From assembly GCF_014762705.1 (NCBI RefSeq), contig NZ_JABURL010000050.1, positions 101,490 through 165,489 on the forward strand: a stretch of DNA of 64,000 bases. Direction: 5' to 3'. How positions within the stretch are numbered: position 1 is the first letter of the stretch; the number at the start of each line of letters is the position of its first letter. This DNA is from Cyclobacterium sp. (GTDB lineage: Bacteria; Bacteroidota; Bacteroidia; Cytophagales; Cyclobacteriaceae). Position numbers and translations under genes: made by a program. Below are positions 37,414 through 45,461 of the stretch, in pieces. The notes under the pieces were generated by a model, which was not told the DNA's origin, made no database searches, and worked only from the letters and a program-made list of their open reading frames with translations.

Positions 37414-38217
37414 CTATAAATTCTGGTCTTTGGCTATCAGTTCGGCCAGGTCCAGCACATTGACCTCCTTTTCTTTTTCCTTGTTTTTTATACCATCTGC
37501 CATCATGGTCAAACAGAAAGGACAGCCGACAGCTACGGTTTGGGCACCAGTCTTCAATGCCTCTTCGGTTCTTTCTATATTAATATCTTTTTTACCTTTT
37601 TCGGGCTCCTTAAACATCTGGGCACCACCTGCGCCACAGCACAGTCCCTTGGAGCGGCACCGCTTCATTTCCACCAGTTCCATGTCCAGAGCTTTGATCA
37701 CATCCCTGGGTGCCTCGTATACATTATTGGCGCGACCCAGGAAACAGCTATCGTGGAAGGTGATCTTTTTACCTTTAAATGAACCTCCACCCTTCATGAC
37801 AATTTTGCCTTCATTAATGAGTCCCTGTAAAAACTGGGAATGATGCATGACTTCATAATTTCCCCCTAGGGCGGGGTATTCGTTTTTCAGGGTATTGAAG
37901 CAGTGGGGGCAGGCAGTGACAATTTTTTTCACCTGGTAGCCGTCCAGTACCTGAATATTGCTCATGGCCTGCATCTGAAACAGGAATTCATTGCCGGCCC
38001 GTCTGGCAGGGTCGCCGGTACAGGTTTCCTCTTCACCTAATACGGCAAAGTTGATTCCGACTTTATTCAATATTTTCACAAAAGCCAGGGTGACGGCCTT
38101 ATAGCGTTCATCAAAAGATCCGGCACATCCCACCCAGAAGAGGACCTCCGGACTTTCACCGGCCGCGGTTTTTTCCGCCATGGTGGGAACTTGATAGGTA
38201 GTATTGTTCATGCTCAT
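37414..38217 (-). CDS. HdrB-like Fe-S (CCG-domain) protein
   Basis: About 267 residues from the ATG at 38217, which lies 4 nt after the stop of the upstream Fe-S gene; a 30-residue longer frame would overlap that gene. Cysteine blocks are WVGCAGSF, ETCTGDPARR, TACPHCFNTLK, HDSCFLGR and LCCGAGGA, as in CCG-domain subunits of heterodisulfide reductase, lactate utilization LutA and glycolate oxidase GlpC. It probably works with the membrane Fe-S protein encoded before it as an electron-transfer module. The donor or acceptor dehydrogenase is not nearby. Confidence 0.88.
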   Translation of the reverse strand: MSMNNTTYQVPTMAEKTAAGESPEVLFWVGCAGSFDERYKAVTLAFVKILNKVGINFAVLGEEETCTGDPARRAGNEFLFQMQAMSNIQVLDGYQVKKIVTACPHCFNTLKNEYPALGGNYEVMHHSQFLQGLINEGKIVMKGGGSFKGKKITFHDSCFLGRANNVYEAPRDVIKALDMELVEMKRCRSKGLCCGAGGAQMFKEPEKGKKDINIERTEEALKTGAQTVAVGCPFCLTMMADGIKNKEKEKEVNVLDLAELIAKDQNL

Positions 38218-38221
38218 TGGG

Positions 38222-39559
38222 TTACTTAGCTTCTTTATTGATTTCTGATGCCCAGTTGAAACGATCCGATGGAGCGAATTTCCAGGGGGCAAAACTGGTT
38301 TCCACATTCTGGAACATGGCGTTCCACTGGGCAGGACTGCCGCTTTCCTCCATCGCAGTATATCTCCTCATCTCCAGAATGATGGACAAGGGGTCTATGT
38401 TGATGGGGCAGGCTTCTACACAGGCGTTGCAACTGGTACAGGCATTGATTTCTTCCTGACTGATATAATCTCCCAACAGGGATTTGCCATCATCCAATCC
38501 TTTTTTCCCTGCTTTGATATTTTGGCTTACTTCTTCCGCCCGGTCTCTGGTGTCCATCATGATTTTTCTGGGAGAAAGCTTCTTGCCAGTGATATTGGCC
38601 GGGCATTCGGCCGTGCACCTGCCACATTCTGTGCAGGAGAATGCATTCATGAGATTAACCCAGGAAAGGTCATTGATGTCTTTCGCCCCAAACCTACCGA
38701 CTTCGGCCGGTGCTGTTTCATTGCCTGATGGAGCATTTTGCAAGCCCAGCATCAGCTGTACTTCTCTGGTGACCACATCCATGTTAGGCATTTTTCCTTT
38801 GGGTTCCAGGTTGGCATACCAGGTGTTTGGGAAAGCCAGGAAAATATGGAGGTGTTTGGAATAGGTCACATATACGGCAAAGCCCAGAATACCGATGATG
38901 TGAAACCACCAGGCAAACCTTTCCCAAAATACAAGGGAAGCATTACTCATCCCGTCAAAAAGCCATTGGAAGCTGCCGCTGATCCATAAACCACCCAGGG
39001 GAATGTATTTTTCCACACCCCGGTAAGCCAATAACTGATCTGTGGCATTCATGGTCAGGATGGCCAGCATCAATAAGATTTCAATCCATAGTATCAGATT
39101 GGCATCCAATTTTGGCCAGCCCTTTAATTCAGCTGAGCTCAGACGAGGAACTTTGGTAATATTTCTACGGACAAGGAAAAACAGACAGGAGACCAAAACA
39201 CCCAGTGCCAGGATTTCAAATATATTCATGGCTGTGGTGTAAAAACCGGCCAATACCGGAGCAAAAATCCTATGGGTGCCTGCCAGTCCATCGATTATGA
39301 ATTCCAAAACCTCCAGGTTGATAACCACAAAAGAAATGTAAATGACCAAATGAAGTAGGGCAGGACCCAATCTTTTGAACATTTTTTTCTGCCCAAAAGC
39401 GACCAATGCCATGGTTTTCCATCTTTCTTTCGGATTATCTGTGCGGGAAGCCGGTTTTCCCAGCATCATGGTCTGCCGGAGGTAACTGACCCGTCTGTAT
39501 AACAGGTAACCTGCCCCGCCTAATACCAGTAAAAAAAGGATTTGTGGTAAGCTGCTCAT
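38222..39559 (-). CDS. Membrane-bound ferredoxin-type protein (HdrC/E-like)
   Basis: 445 residues: an N-terminal domain of about six membrane helices that resembles the cytochrome b-type gamma subunit of nitrate reductase/HdrE, with several candidate haem His (HLVIYISF, WWFHIIGILG, YSKHLHIF). A soluble C-terminal domain follows with two 4Fe-4S motifs, CTECGRCTAECP and CTSCNACVEACP. It should pass electrons between quinone and the partner CCG protein. The two genes form an operon. A minus-strand TACTTTTG -7-like element lies at 39610-39617, back to back with the tRNA promoter. Confidence 0.9.
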   Translation of the reverse strand: MSSLPQILFLLVLGGAGYLLYRRVSYLRQTMMLGKPASRTDNPKERWKTMALVAFGQKKMFKRLGPALLHLVIYISFVVINLEVLEFIIDGLAGTHRIFAPVLAGFYTTAMNIFEILALGVLVSCLFFLVRRNITKVPRLSSAELKGWPKLDANLILWIEILLMLAILTMNATDQLLAYRGVEKYIPLGGLWISGSFQWLFDGMSNASLVFWERFAWWFHIIGILGFAVYVTYSKHLHIFLAFPNTWYANLEPKGKMPNMDVVTREVQLMLGLQNAPSGNETAPAEVGRFGAKDINDLSWVNLMNAFSCTECGRCTAECPANITGKKLSPRKIMMDTRDRAEEVSQNIKAGKKGLDDGKSLLGDYISQEEINACTSCNACVEACPINIDPLSIILEMRRYTAMEESGSPAQWNAMFQNVETSFAPWKFAPSDRFNWASEINKEAK

Positions 39560-39603
39560 ATTGAATTGATTATTCTAAGTCTTCTATTTTTTTAGCCAAA
39601 TCA

Positions 39604-39634
39604 TTTGTACAAAAGTAACAAATACCTACCTTTG
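39604..39634 (+). promoter_or_regulatory. Promoter of tRNA-Phe (TTTG / TAnnTTTG)
   Basis: TTTG at 39604-39607 and TACCTTTG at 39627-39634 with a 19-bp spacer, an exact match to the Bacteroidota sigma-ABfr consensus. Transcription should begin about 7 nt further on, just before the tRNA 5' end. Confidence 0.8.
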
Positions 39635-39647
39635 CATCACTTTCGGC

Positions 39648-39720
39648 GGTGATGTAGCTCAGTTGGTAGAGCATCGGACTGAAAATCCGTGAGTCGGTGG
39701 TTCGAGCCCACTCATCACCA
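39648..39720 (+). tRNA. tRNA-Phe (anticodon GAA)
   Basis: 73 nt. The acceptor stem GGTGATG / CATCACC is perfect with discriminator A; the D stem is GCTC / GAGC. The anticodon stem TCGGA / TCCGT has a T-T pair at its outer end, and the loop CTGAAAA has GAA at 39681-39683. The T arm carries GGTTCGAGCCC. CCA is not encoded; the next bases are CCC. It has its own promoter and terminator. Confidence 0.96.
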
Positions 39721-39726
39721 CCCTTG

Positions 39727-39752
39727 GCCCTGACATTGTCAGGGCTTTTTTT
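39727..39752 (+). terminator. Terminator of tRNA-Phe
   Basis: The inverted repeat GCCCTGACA-T-TGTCAGGGC (39727-39745) is followed by seven T. It sits 7 nt after the tRNA 3' end. Confidence 0.85.
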
Positions 39753-39989
39753 ATGCCCTCATTTTCTGGATTTCCGAAGTTTTTCCTCATTTTGCTCAAG
39801 ATAATTTTGTGTCGGCAAATTAATAAATAGTCAGGAGGCATACTATTTTAATTTAGGTTTAAACCCTGGGGTAGATTTCTTGTTCAAATTTTCGTCCGAA
39901 TCACCTTGCCAAAACATAAAAACTTCTAAACAAAAAAAAATTTTTCCGAAAAGTGTAACCTTTCGGTTTTTCAATCATCATCTACTTGT

Positions 39990-40487
39990 ATGAAGTCCTT
40001 TTTTGAAACCGAAATTTGGCCCCTTAAAAACCGGCTTTACCGTTTTGCCTTGCTTTGGTTAAAGGACAGAGATAAAGCACAGGATGCCGTACAGGAGACC
40101 ATGACCAAGGGATTCCTGCACAGTAATCAACTGGAACACATGAAGAATCCTGTGGGCTGGATGGTGAAAACATTGAAAAATGAGTCGCTGATGCAAATCA
40201 GGAGGGATGGAAAACATGAAGTACTGGATGAAGCTGATTCCCAACTGATGGTGGTTGAGAGCGAGAAACAGGACTTTTCCCGGGAGGTGAAAATGGTTTA
40301 CAGGTTTTTGGACCTGTTACCGGCCAAACAGAGGGAAATTTTCTACCTCCGGGAGGTGGAAGGATTGAGATATCAGGAAATAGCAAGCTATATGGAATTG
40401 CCCGAAGAGCAGGTGAAAGTAAACCTGCACCGGGCAAGGAAAAAGTTAAAAACCTATCTGGAAAACAATGGAAATGGACAAATCTGA
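39990..40487 (+). CDS. ECF-type RNA polymerase sigma factor
   Basis: 165 residues. Region 2 is visible in FALLWLKDRDKAQDAVQETM (about 21-40) and the helix-turn-helix of region 4 in LPAKQREIFYLREVEGLRYQ and MELPEEQVKVNLHRARKKL (about 109-160). It should direct RNA polymerase to a small regulon. It begins a tight operon with a membrane protein and two DUF4252 genes, overlapping the next gene by 20 nt. Confidence 0.92.
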   Translation: MKSFFETEIWPLKNRLYRFALLWLKDRDKAQDAVQETMTKGFLHSNQLEHMKNPVGWMVKTLKNESLMQIRRDGKHEVLDEADSQLMVVESEKQDFSREVKMVYRFLDLLPAKQREIFYLREVEGLRYQEIASYMELPEEQVKVNLHRARKKLKTYLENNGNGQI

Positions 40488-40896
40488 ATTGTGGGAAAAA
40501 TATTGGAAGGGGGAAAGCAGCCTGGAAGAAGAAAGTTTGCTTTTTGGGGAGCAGGAAGAATTGACTGAAAATCACCCTCATTCCGCCTTTAGAAAAGGTA
40601 TGGCCGCTTTAAGAGACGAAAAGCCCAAAGCTTTCCCAAAACCGGCTACAGCTTTTCCCTGGCAAAGGATGGTAGCCGGGATAGCCCTGCTCTTTACCCT
40701 TATGGCTTGCTGGTGGGGTTATGCCAGCTACCGGGAGCAGCAACAAATGCAGGCCTATCTGCAGGTGGTGGAGGCCATGGAGATCTTACAGGAGCAACTC
40801 CATAAAGGTAGCCGCCAACTTGAAAATGTGGAAAATCTGAAATACCTGAATGCAGGATCAGATTGGTATGAAATCAATAATCAACACCAAAGATGA
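40468..40896 (+). CDS. Putative anti-sigma factor, single-pass membrane protein
   Basis: 142 residues: a cytoplasmic N-terminal part (about 1-62; DKSELWEKYWKGESSLEEESLLF resembles the start of anti-sigma proteins), one membrane helix (about 65-88, AGIALLFTLMACWWGYA), and a periplasmic Gln-rich helix. No zinc-binding HxxxCxxC is present. Position directly after, and overlapping, the ECF sigma gene is the main reason for the call. It overlaps the following DUF4252 gene by 4 nt (ATGA). Confidence 0.7.
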   Translation: MEMDKSELWEKYWKGESSLEEESLLFGEQEELTENHPHSAFRKGMAALRDEKPKAFPKPATAFPWQRMVAGIALLFTLMACWWGYASYREQQQMQAYLQVVEAMEILQEQLHKGSRQLENVENLKYLNAGSDWYEINNQHQR

Positions 40897-41420
40897 AAAA
40901 ATTAGTAGGATTGGTCGTTTTGCTTTTACCTGTACTGGTACAAGCGCAGGAAGATGCCATTGAGCGCTTCTATGACAAATACATGGAGGATGAGCGCTTT
41001 TCCCGAGTGTATATAAGCCCCAAAATGATGCAGATGGCAGGAGGCTTCCTGAATTCCAATAGTGTGGAGGGGGATGAGGATGCCGAGGAATTGTTCTCTC
41101 TTATTTCCAAAGTGAAGGGCATCCGTATCCTTTCCGGTGAACAGGTAAGTGGGCTGAACATGTTTGATGAGGCCATTGGGCTGCTCAACCGCAATAAATA
41201 CGAAGAACTGATGGATATCAAGGATAAGGGGAGTTCGCTGAAATTTATGGTGAGAGAGGAAGGAGGCAGGATAAAAGAGCTGCTGATGGTTTCGGGAGCA
41301 AATACCGAATTCACCCTAATGAGCATGCTGGGAGATTTTACCTATCAGGACCTGAACATGTTATCCGAAAAAACCAACCTCCCGGGCATGAAGGAATACG
41401 GGCAGGGCAATAAGGAATAA
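40893..41420 (+). CDS. DUF4252-type exported protein
   Basis: 175 residues with a signal peptide (about 1-18, ending VQAQ). The mature part begins EDAIERFYDKYMEDERFSRVYIS and contains alternating helices and strands (VKGIRILS, LKFMVREEGGRIKELLMVSG), the layout of DUF4252 proteins of Bacteroidota. Function is unknown; it is periplasmic or outer-membrane associated. The start overlaps the stop of the anti-sigma-like gene, so it is probably produced under the same sigma control. Confidence 0.78.
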   Translation: MKKLVGLVVLLLPVLVQAQEDAIERFYDKYMEDERFSRVYISPKMMQMAGGFLNSNSVEGDEDAEELFSLISKVKGIRILSGEQVSGLNMFDEAIGLLNRNKYEELMDIKDKGSSLKFMVREEGGRIKELLMVSGANTEFTLMSMLGDFTYQDLNMLSEKTNLPGMKEYGQGNKE

Positions 41421-41454
41421 AATATTTACCATTTAAAAATCAACGATTACAGTT

Positions 41455-41943
41455 ATGAAAAATGCATTGAACATCGCTTTCCTGTCCCTATTATTCTGTT
41501 TGCCCCTGAGTCTATTTGGGCAAAGTAAAAGCGTAGACCGGCTTTACAATCAATACAAAGGAGATGAATCCTTTTTCCACCTGGATCTGGCGGGCAATTT
41601 CCTGGATTTTGCCAAGGGCTGGGATATCGATATTGAGGAAGCCAACCTTTCAGCCATTACCGAAAGTATCGAAAGGGTAAAGCTATTCAAACTTCCCGTA
41701 AGTGGAGATCAGGCCCGATCCGATTTCAAAAAGCTGTCTCAGGGCCTGCAGCGGGAAAATTATGAGTTGATGATGGAAGCAGAAGAAAAGGACAGCGGGA
41801 TTTCCATCTATTCCCTGGGGGAGCGAAGTATGAAAGGCCTGGTGCTGCTGATCCGTTCCAATGAGGATGCGGAATATATGGTAATTGAGCTGGAAGGCCA
41901 GTTCGACAAAAAAGCGCTGGCCAAAGTAGGGAAGGGTATTTGA
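41455..41943 (+). CDS. DUF4252-type exported protein, second copy
   Basis: 162 residues with a signal peptide (about 1-21, ending LFGQ). It has the same plan as the preceding gene: KSVDRLYNQYKGDESFFHLDLAG at the start of the mature part, a middle KLFKLPVSGD, and MKGLVLLIRSNEDAEYMVIELEG near the end. The two are diverged tandem paralogues, 34 bp apart. It is the last gene of the sigma operon; palindromic repeats begin about 60 bp downstream. Confidence 0.78.
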   Translation: MKNALNIAFLSLLFCLPLSLFGQSKSVDRLYNQYKGDESFFHLDLAGNFLDFAKGWDIDIEEANLSAITESIERVKLFKLPVSGDQARSDFKKLSQGLQRENYELMMEAEEKDSGISIYSLGERSMKGLVLLIRSNEDAEYMVIELEGQFDKKALAKVGKGI

Positions 41944-42003
41944 TCGGTTCAGGGCTGCGTTAGAGAATTAGGAGATTTTGGAAACTGCATCCCTGTAACC
42001 CTT

Positions 42004-42200
42004 GAGGTCTTCAAGACCTCGAGGGTTTTAATAGTACACGTTCTGAAAAAAGACCCTCGGGGTTGGAGAAACCCCAAGGGTCAATGTCTATAACCGTTTA
42101 GGTCTTTGAGACCTCGACGGTTTTATTTGTGCATGTTCCGCGAAAAGACCCTCGGGGTTGGAGAAACCCCAAGGGTCTGCATTCTTTCGAGACCACGACG
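42004..42200. repeat. 95-bp palindromic tandem repeat (about 2.3 units)
   Basis: Each unit has two hairpins: a GAGGTCTTCAAGACCTC-type palindrome followed by CGACGGTTTT, and an ACCCTCGGGGTTGGAGAAACC-type stem-loop that ends in AAGGGT. First-unit elements start at 42006 and 42051, second-unit at 42101 and 42146, so the period is 95 bp. A third, shortened first element lies near 42184. They sit between the DUF4252 operon and the first DUF4221 gene and could end transcription from the left. Confidence 0.85.
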
Positions 42201-42316
42201 GTTTCAATCGGGTGAAGTCCGGGAAAGACTTAATTGGACGGGCACTTTATAATAGAAAGGAATTTTCAAGCGCATAATTTTTTCCGTATTTTTCTTTTTC
42301 AATCAAATCAATACCC

Positions 42317-43468
42317 ATGAAGCAATTGATATGCGGCTTGATTTTCCTGTTTTTGGCAGCCTGCGGATCAGGCGAACCTTCTGATGAAAATGGACAAGCA
42401 CCTGTGTTGGAATTTACATTGGATACCGTGCAGATCGATGCCAATGGGGAAATCCTGTTTCTGAACAATAGCTTGCGTTTTGCTGATCTGAGTAGGAACA
42501 AACAATACCTGTATAATTTAAACAGCCAAACCAACACCATCGAACAAATCGACCTGGATAAATTGGCCCTGCAGGCTTTGCTTCCTTTCGAAAAAGAAGG
42601 GCCTGACGGCATAGGGCCATATATGTTCGGAATGAGACTGGTGGAGGAAGATAAATTCCTCATGTCCGGATATGGCAATCATGCCCTTTTTGACAGTAGC
42701 GGCAAGAAATTGGCGGATGTGGGTCCGGAAACAGTCCCATCTTTCCCATCGGAAATGGAAGCAGGGAACGTGCTGTTTCCTGTACGGTTGCCAGAGACTA
42801 CAGCTTCTTATGCAGGGATCTATAAGGTTCCGGGGGAAAGAGAACCCTGGTTATTGTTTTGGGATACCGAAGAAAAAAGCTACCGGAAAATAAGGAATCC
42901 CCTCCTCGAAAAGTCCGTGCAATACCAATCGGACTTTAATGATGGAACGACCGCATTACATATAAGTGGAGGGGAATACCTGGAGGTGGAAAATGAGAGG
43001 GTCTTGCTGTTCCTGGCGGGAAGCTCCGATCTGTATGTACTGGAACCCGGGGAAAAAGATTTCGAGGCGTATACTTTTGAAAACGGTTGGCTTCCCCGGG
43101 AAAGGGAGACCCTCTTTCCTGAAAAAATAAACGATAGGGCCTTATTTCAAGAACTATATAAAAAAGCTAATGAGGAAATTTTTTACCACAAGCCCATTTG
43201 GGACGGAAGTCTTCAGGTCTATTACCGGTTTTCCCACAAGCTGGAATACGAAGTTGGAATCAGTCCTTCGGATGGTCTTTTTCCAAAACCTAAGGGAGCC
43301 AGTGTTTTTCTAACGGTCTACGATGCCGATTTTAGTTTGCTGAGAGAATCTGCCGTTCCTGAATTAGATCAGCCACCTTCCTACCACTTCGCCAAAGACG
43401 GCAAAATCTGGGTTTTTGAGAATATAGAAGATGAAATGGGTTTTGTAAGGTTGAGCTTTGATATGTGA
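42317..43468 (+). CDS. DUF4221-family lipoprotein, copy 1
   Basis: 383 residues with a lipobox AAC (C16) and acidic residues just after it (CGSGEPSDENG). Family landmarks shared by all six copies here are: LDTVQIDANGEILFLN near 35-50; QIDLDKLAL then FEKEGPDGIG near 78-100; YYRFSHK near 300; FLTVYDADFSLLRESAVPEL; and the end FAKDGKIWVFENIEDEMGF, closing with RLSFDM. The sequence looks all-beta, probably a propeller. No enzyme motif is visible. It is probably anchored in the outer membrane. It lies between two repeat arrays. Confidence 0.85.
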   Translation: MKQLICGLIFLFLAACGSGEPSDENGQAPVLEFTLDTVQIDANGEILFLNNSLRFADLSRNKQYLYNLNSQTNTIEQIDLDKLALQALLPFEKEGPDGIGPYMFGMRLVEEDKFLMSGYGNHALFDSSGKKLADVGPETVPSFPSEMEAGNVLFPVRLPETTASYAGIYKVPGEREPWLLFWDTEEKSYRKIRNPLLEKSVQYQSDFNDGTTALHISGGEYLEVENERVLLFLAGSSDLYVLEPGEKDFEAYTFENGWLPRERETLFPEKINDRALFQELYKKANEEIFYHKPIWDGSLQVYYRFSHKLEYEVGISPSDGLFPKPKGASVFLTVYDADFSLLRESAVPELDQPPSYHFAKDGKIWVFENIEDEMGFVRLSFDM

Positions 43469-43494
43469 TTTCGGATTGTTTGTAGGTTGTTTGT

Positions 43495-43882
43495 AAAATA
43501 TCTGAACCATATAAGGTATAGAAGGACATATAAGGAATTTTTTAGTTATTCTGATTGTATTGGGATTTATCCTATAACCTGACGGAAAGCATGGATATTT
43601 AGTCATTAAAGTATTCGGTGAAACCTCCTCTTATAATCCCTTATATTTCTTATATGGTTCAAAAAAAGGAGGAACCATATAAGGCATAGAAGTACATATA
43701 AGGGGCTTTCATGTATTCGGGGGGAATTTGCTGACCTAACCATTAACCCGCCGACTTTAAGCATGTATATTTAGCAAATAAAGTAATCCGGGAAGCCTCC
43801 CCCTTATAATCCCTTATATTTCTTATATGGTTCAAAAAAAGGAGGAACCATATAAGGCATAGAAGTACATATAAGGGGTTTT
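43495..43882. repeat. ~170-bp tandem repeat with CTTATATGGTTC hairpin, three units
   Basis: The core is a 12-bp inverted repeat CTTATATGGTTC / GAACCATATAAG around AAAAAAAGGAG, flanked by further CCCTTATA / TATAAGGGG arms. GAACCATATAAG starts at 43504 (right half only), 43672 and 43845, so periods are 168 and 173 bp. Bases between hairpins are also repeated (for example AAGCATGnATATTTAGnnA). The same repeat occurs at 47855-48090. Confidence 0.85.
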
Positions 43883-44213
43883 TAATATAATTCTGGGTGT
43901 ATTTGAGATACATTCTTCTAATGGTAAAATTTGCCGGGTTTTGTTTCTAATCCTTGATTAGGTTGGCTTAAGGTTATTTTTGGGATAATTGACCGCAATC
44001 CAAGCCATTTATTCGGACAGCTTTCCCTTTAGGGAATAGGGCAAGTTCATCAGAGTAAATCGCTTACCAGAAAGCTTCTTCACTGCTGTTGGTTGAATTC
44101 CTTATCACTTATCCAAATTGGCAATTTTAGTTTATTTATAATTTTTTAACAATTATTTATTTTTATTGCCATATAAAATTCCTAATTTTTTAGTCTCAAT
44201 AAACACCTATCTT
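43883..44213. other. 331-bp AT-rich region upstream of DUF4221 copy 2
   Basis: No gene is recognizable. The last 60 bases share TCCTAATT-TTTAGTCT-AATAA with the region before copy 3 (45429-45450), suggesting a common promoter or duplicated leader. Confidence 0.5.
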
Positions 44214-45359
44214 ATGAAACAGTCAATTTTTATTTTGCTATGTGGAATGATGTTAGCCTGCGGAGGCAGTGATGGGGGAAAAAACGGGGATCAGGTTCGT
44301 TTAAATTATTCCATAGATACCGTGATGGTTCATCCTGGCCAGGAAATCCTGTATGTGAATTCCAGCCTATATCAAGCCCAACTTAGCAAGGATAAAAAAC
44401 ACCTGTATAATTTCAACCATACGGAGTTTGCTATCGAAAAGATCAACCTGGATGACCTGGCTTTCGAAGAAAAAATCATGCTGTCGAAGGAGGGTCCAGA
44501 TGGAGTGGGGCAATATTTTTATGGGTTCCTGCTCAAGGATGAAAATTCCCTTCTGGTCAGGTGCTACAATCAGGATAATATTGTAGACTTTAATGGGAAG
44601 AAAAAAAGTCAAATTGACTTTAAGAAATTGGGAGATGAGACAGAAAAGCTTTCGGATACGGAGAGCCTCATTTCTGCGGTGCTGGTTCCTGAGCAAACTG
44701 ACGTATACTATGGTTTAATATCCAGCTGGGAAGAAGGCAATACGGAGGTTGCCAAAATCCATGTTGAAGAAGATAAAATCCAACGGTTTGATATTCCCAT
44801 TTTCGAAAAGGCGAAGAAATTTGAAATAGAGATCGCTGATGGAGGGAGATTTACCATGGCCAAGTATATCATTAATGCAGGTGATAAACTGATAGTAGGT
44901 GTAGAGGGAACCAATGAAATGTATGTGTTAGACAAGGACACCGGTGCGGCCCGGCATCATGAATACACCAGCGAACTCACGGCCATAGAGAAAACGGGAA
45001 ACTATCCTTCACAAGTTGGGGGAATAGAGGAGTTTTCCGGTATTTACAGGAGAATATTGGAGGAGGTAGGATTTTTGCCCCCGGTTTGGGATGAGGTCAA
45101 TGAAATGTATTACAGGTTTTCCTTTATCATGGAATTTGATGACAATGCCGAGAAACCTGAGGGAAGCCCCTTTCAACAGCCATCCGGAGCTAAGGTGTTT
45201 TTGACGGTTTACGACAAAGACCTGAACATGTTGGCCGAATCAGCCATTCCCCAAATGAAAAATCGACCACCTTTTCATTTTGCCAAAGAGGGCAAACTTT
45301 GGGTCTTTGAGAACATCGAAGATGAGATGGGGTTTGTCCAATTTGGTTTTGATTTATAA
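44214..45359 (+). CDS. DUF4221-family lipoprotein, copy 2
   Basis: 381 residues from the ATG at 44214; a longer frame upstream would put 16 residues before the signal peptide. Lipobox LAC gives C16. Landmarks: YSIDTVMVHPGQEILYVN, KINLDDLAFEEKI then SKEGPDGVG, MYYRFSFIMEF, FLTVYDKDLNMLAESAIPQM, and the end FAKEGKLWVFENIEDEMGF closing with FGFDL. Function unknown. Copy 3 follows 102 bp downstream on the same strand. Confidence 0.85.
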   Translation: MKQSIFILLCGMMLACGGSDGGKNGDQVRLNYSIDTVMVHPGQEILYVNSSLYQAQLSKDKKHLYNFNHTEFAIEKINLDDLAFEEKIMLSKEGPDGVGQYFYGFLLKDENSLLVRCYNQDNIVDFNGKKKSQIDFKKLGDETEKLSDTESLISAVLVPEQTDVYYGLISSWEEGNTEVAKIHVEEDKIQRFDIPIFEKAKKFEIEIADGGRFTMAKYIINAGDKLIVGVEGTNEMYVLDKDTGAARHHEYTSELTAIEKTGNYPSQVGGIEEFSGIYRRILEEVGFLPPVWDEVNEMYYRFSFIMEFDDNAEKPEGSPFQQPSGAKVFLTVYDKDLNMLAESAIPQMKNRPPFHFAKEGKLWVFENIEDEMGFVQFGFDL

Positions 45360-45461
45360 TCTGATGGTTTGAGGAGTTAAATTATCTTTGTTTTAACACG
45401 AATTTATTTGTATTTACTTTAAAAAATCCTAATTATTTAGTCTAAATAATATTTTAACCAC

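Noticed and set aside
42004..42200. CRISPR array
   Set aside because: Only 2-3 units, 95-bp period, internal palindromes, no short unique spacers and no cas genes.
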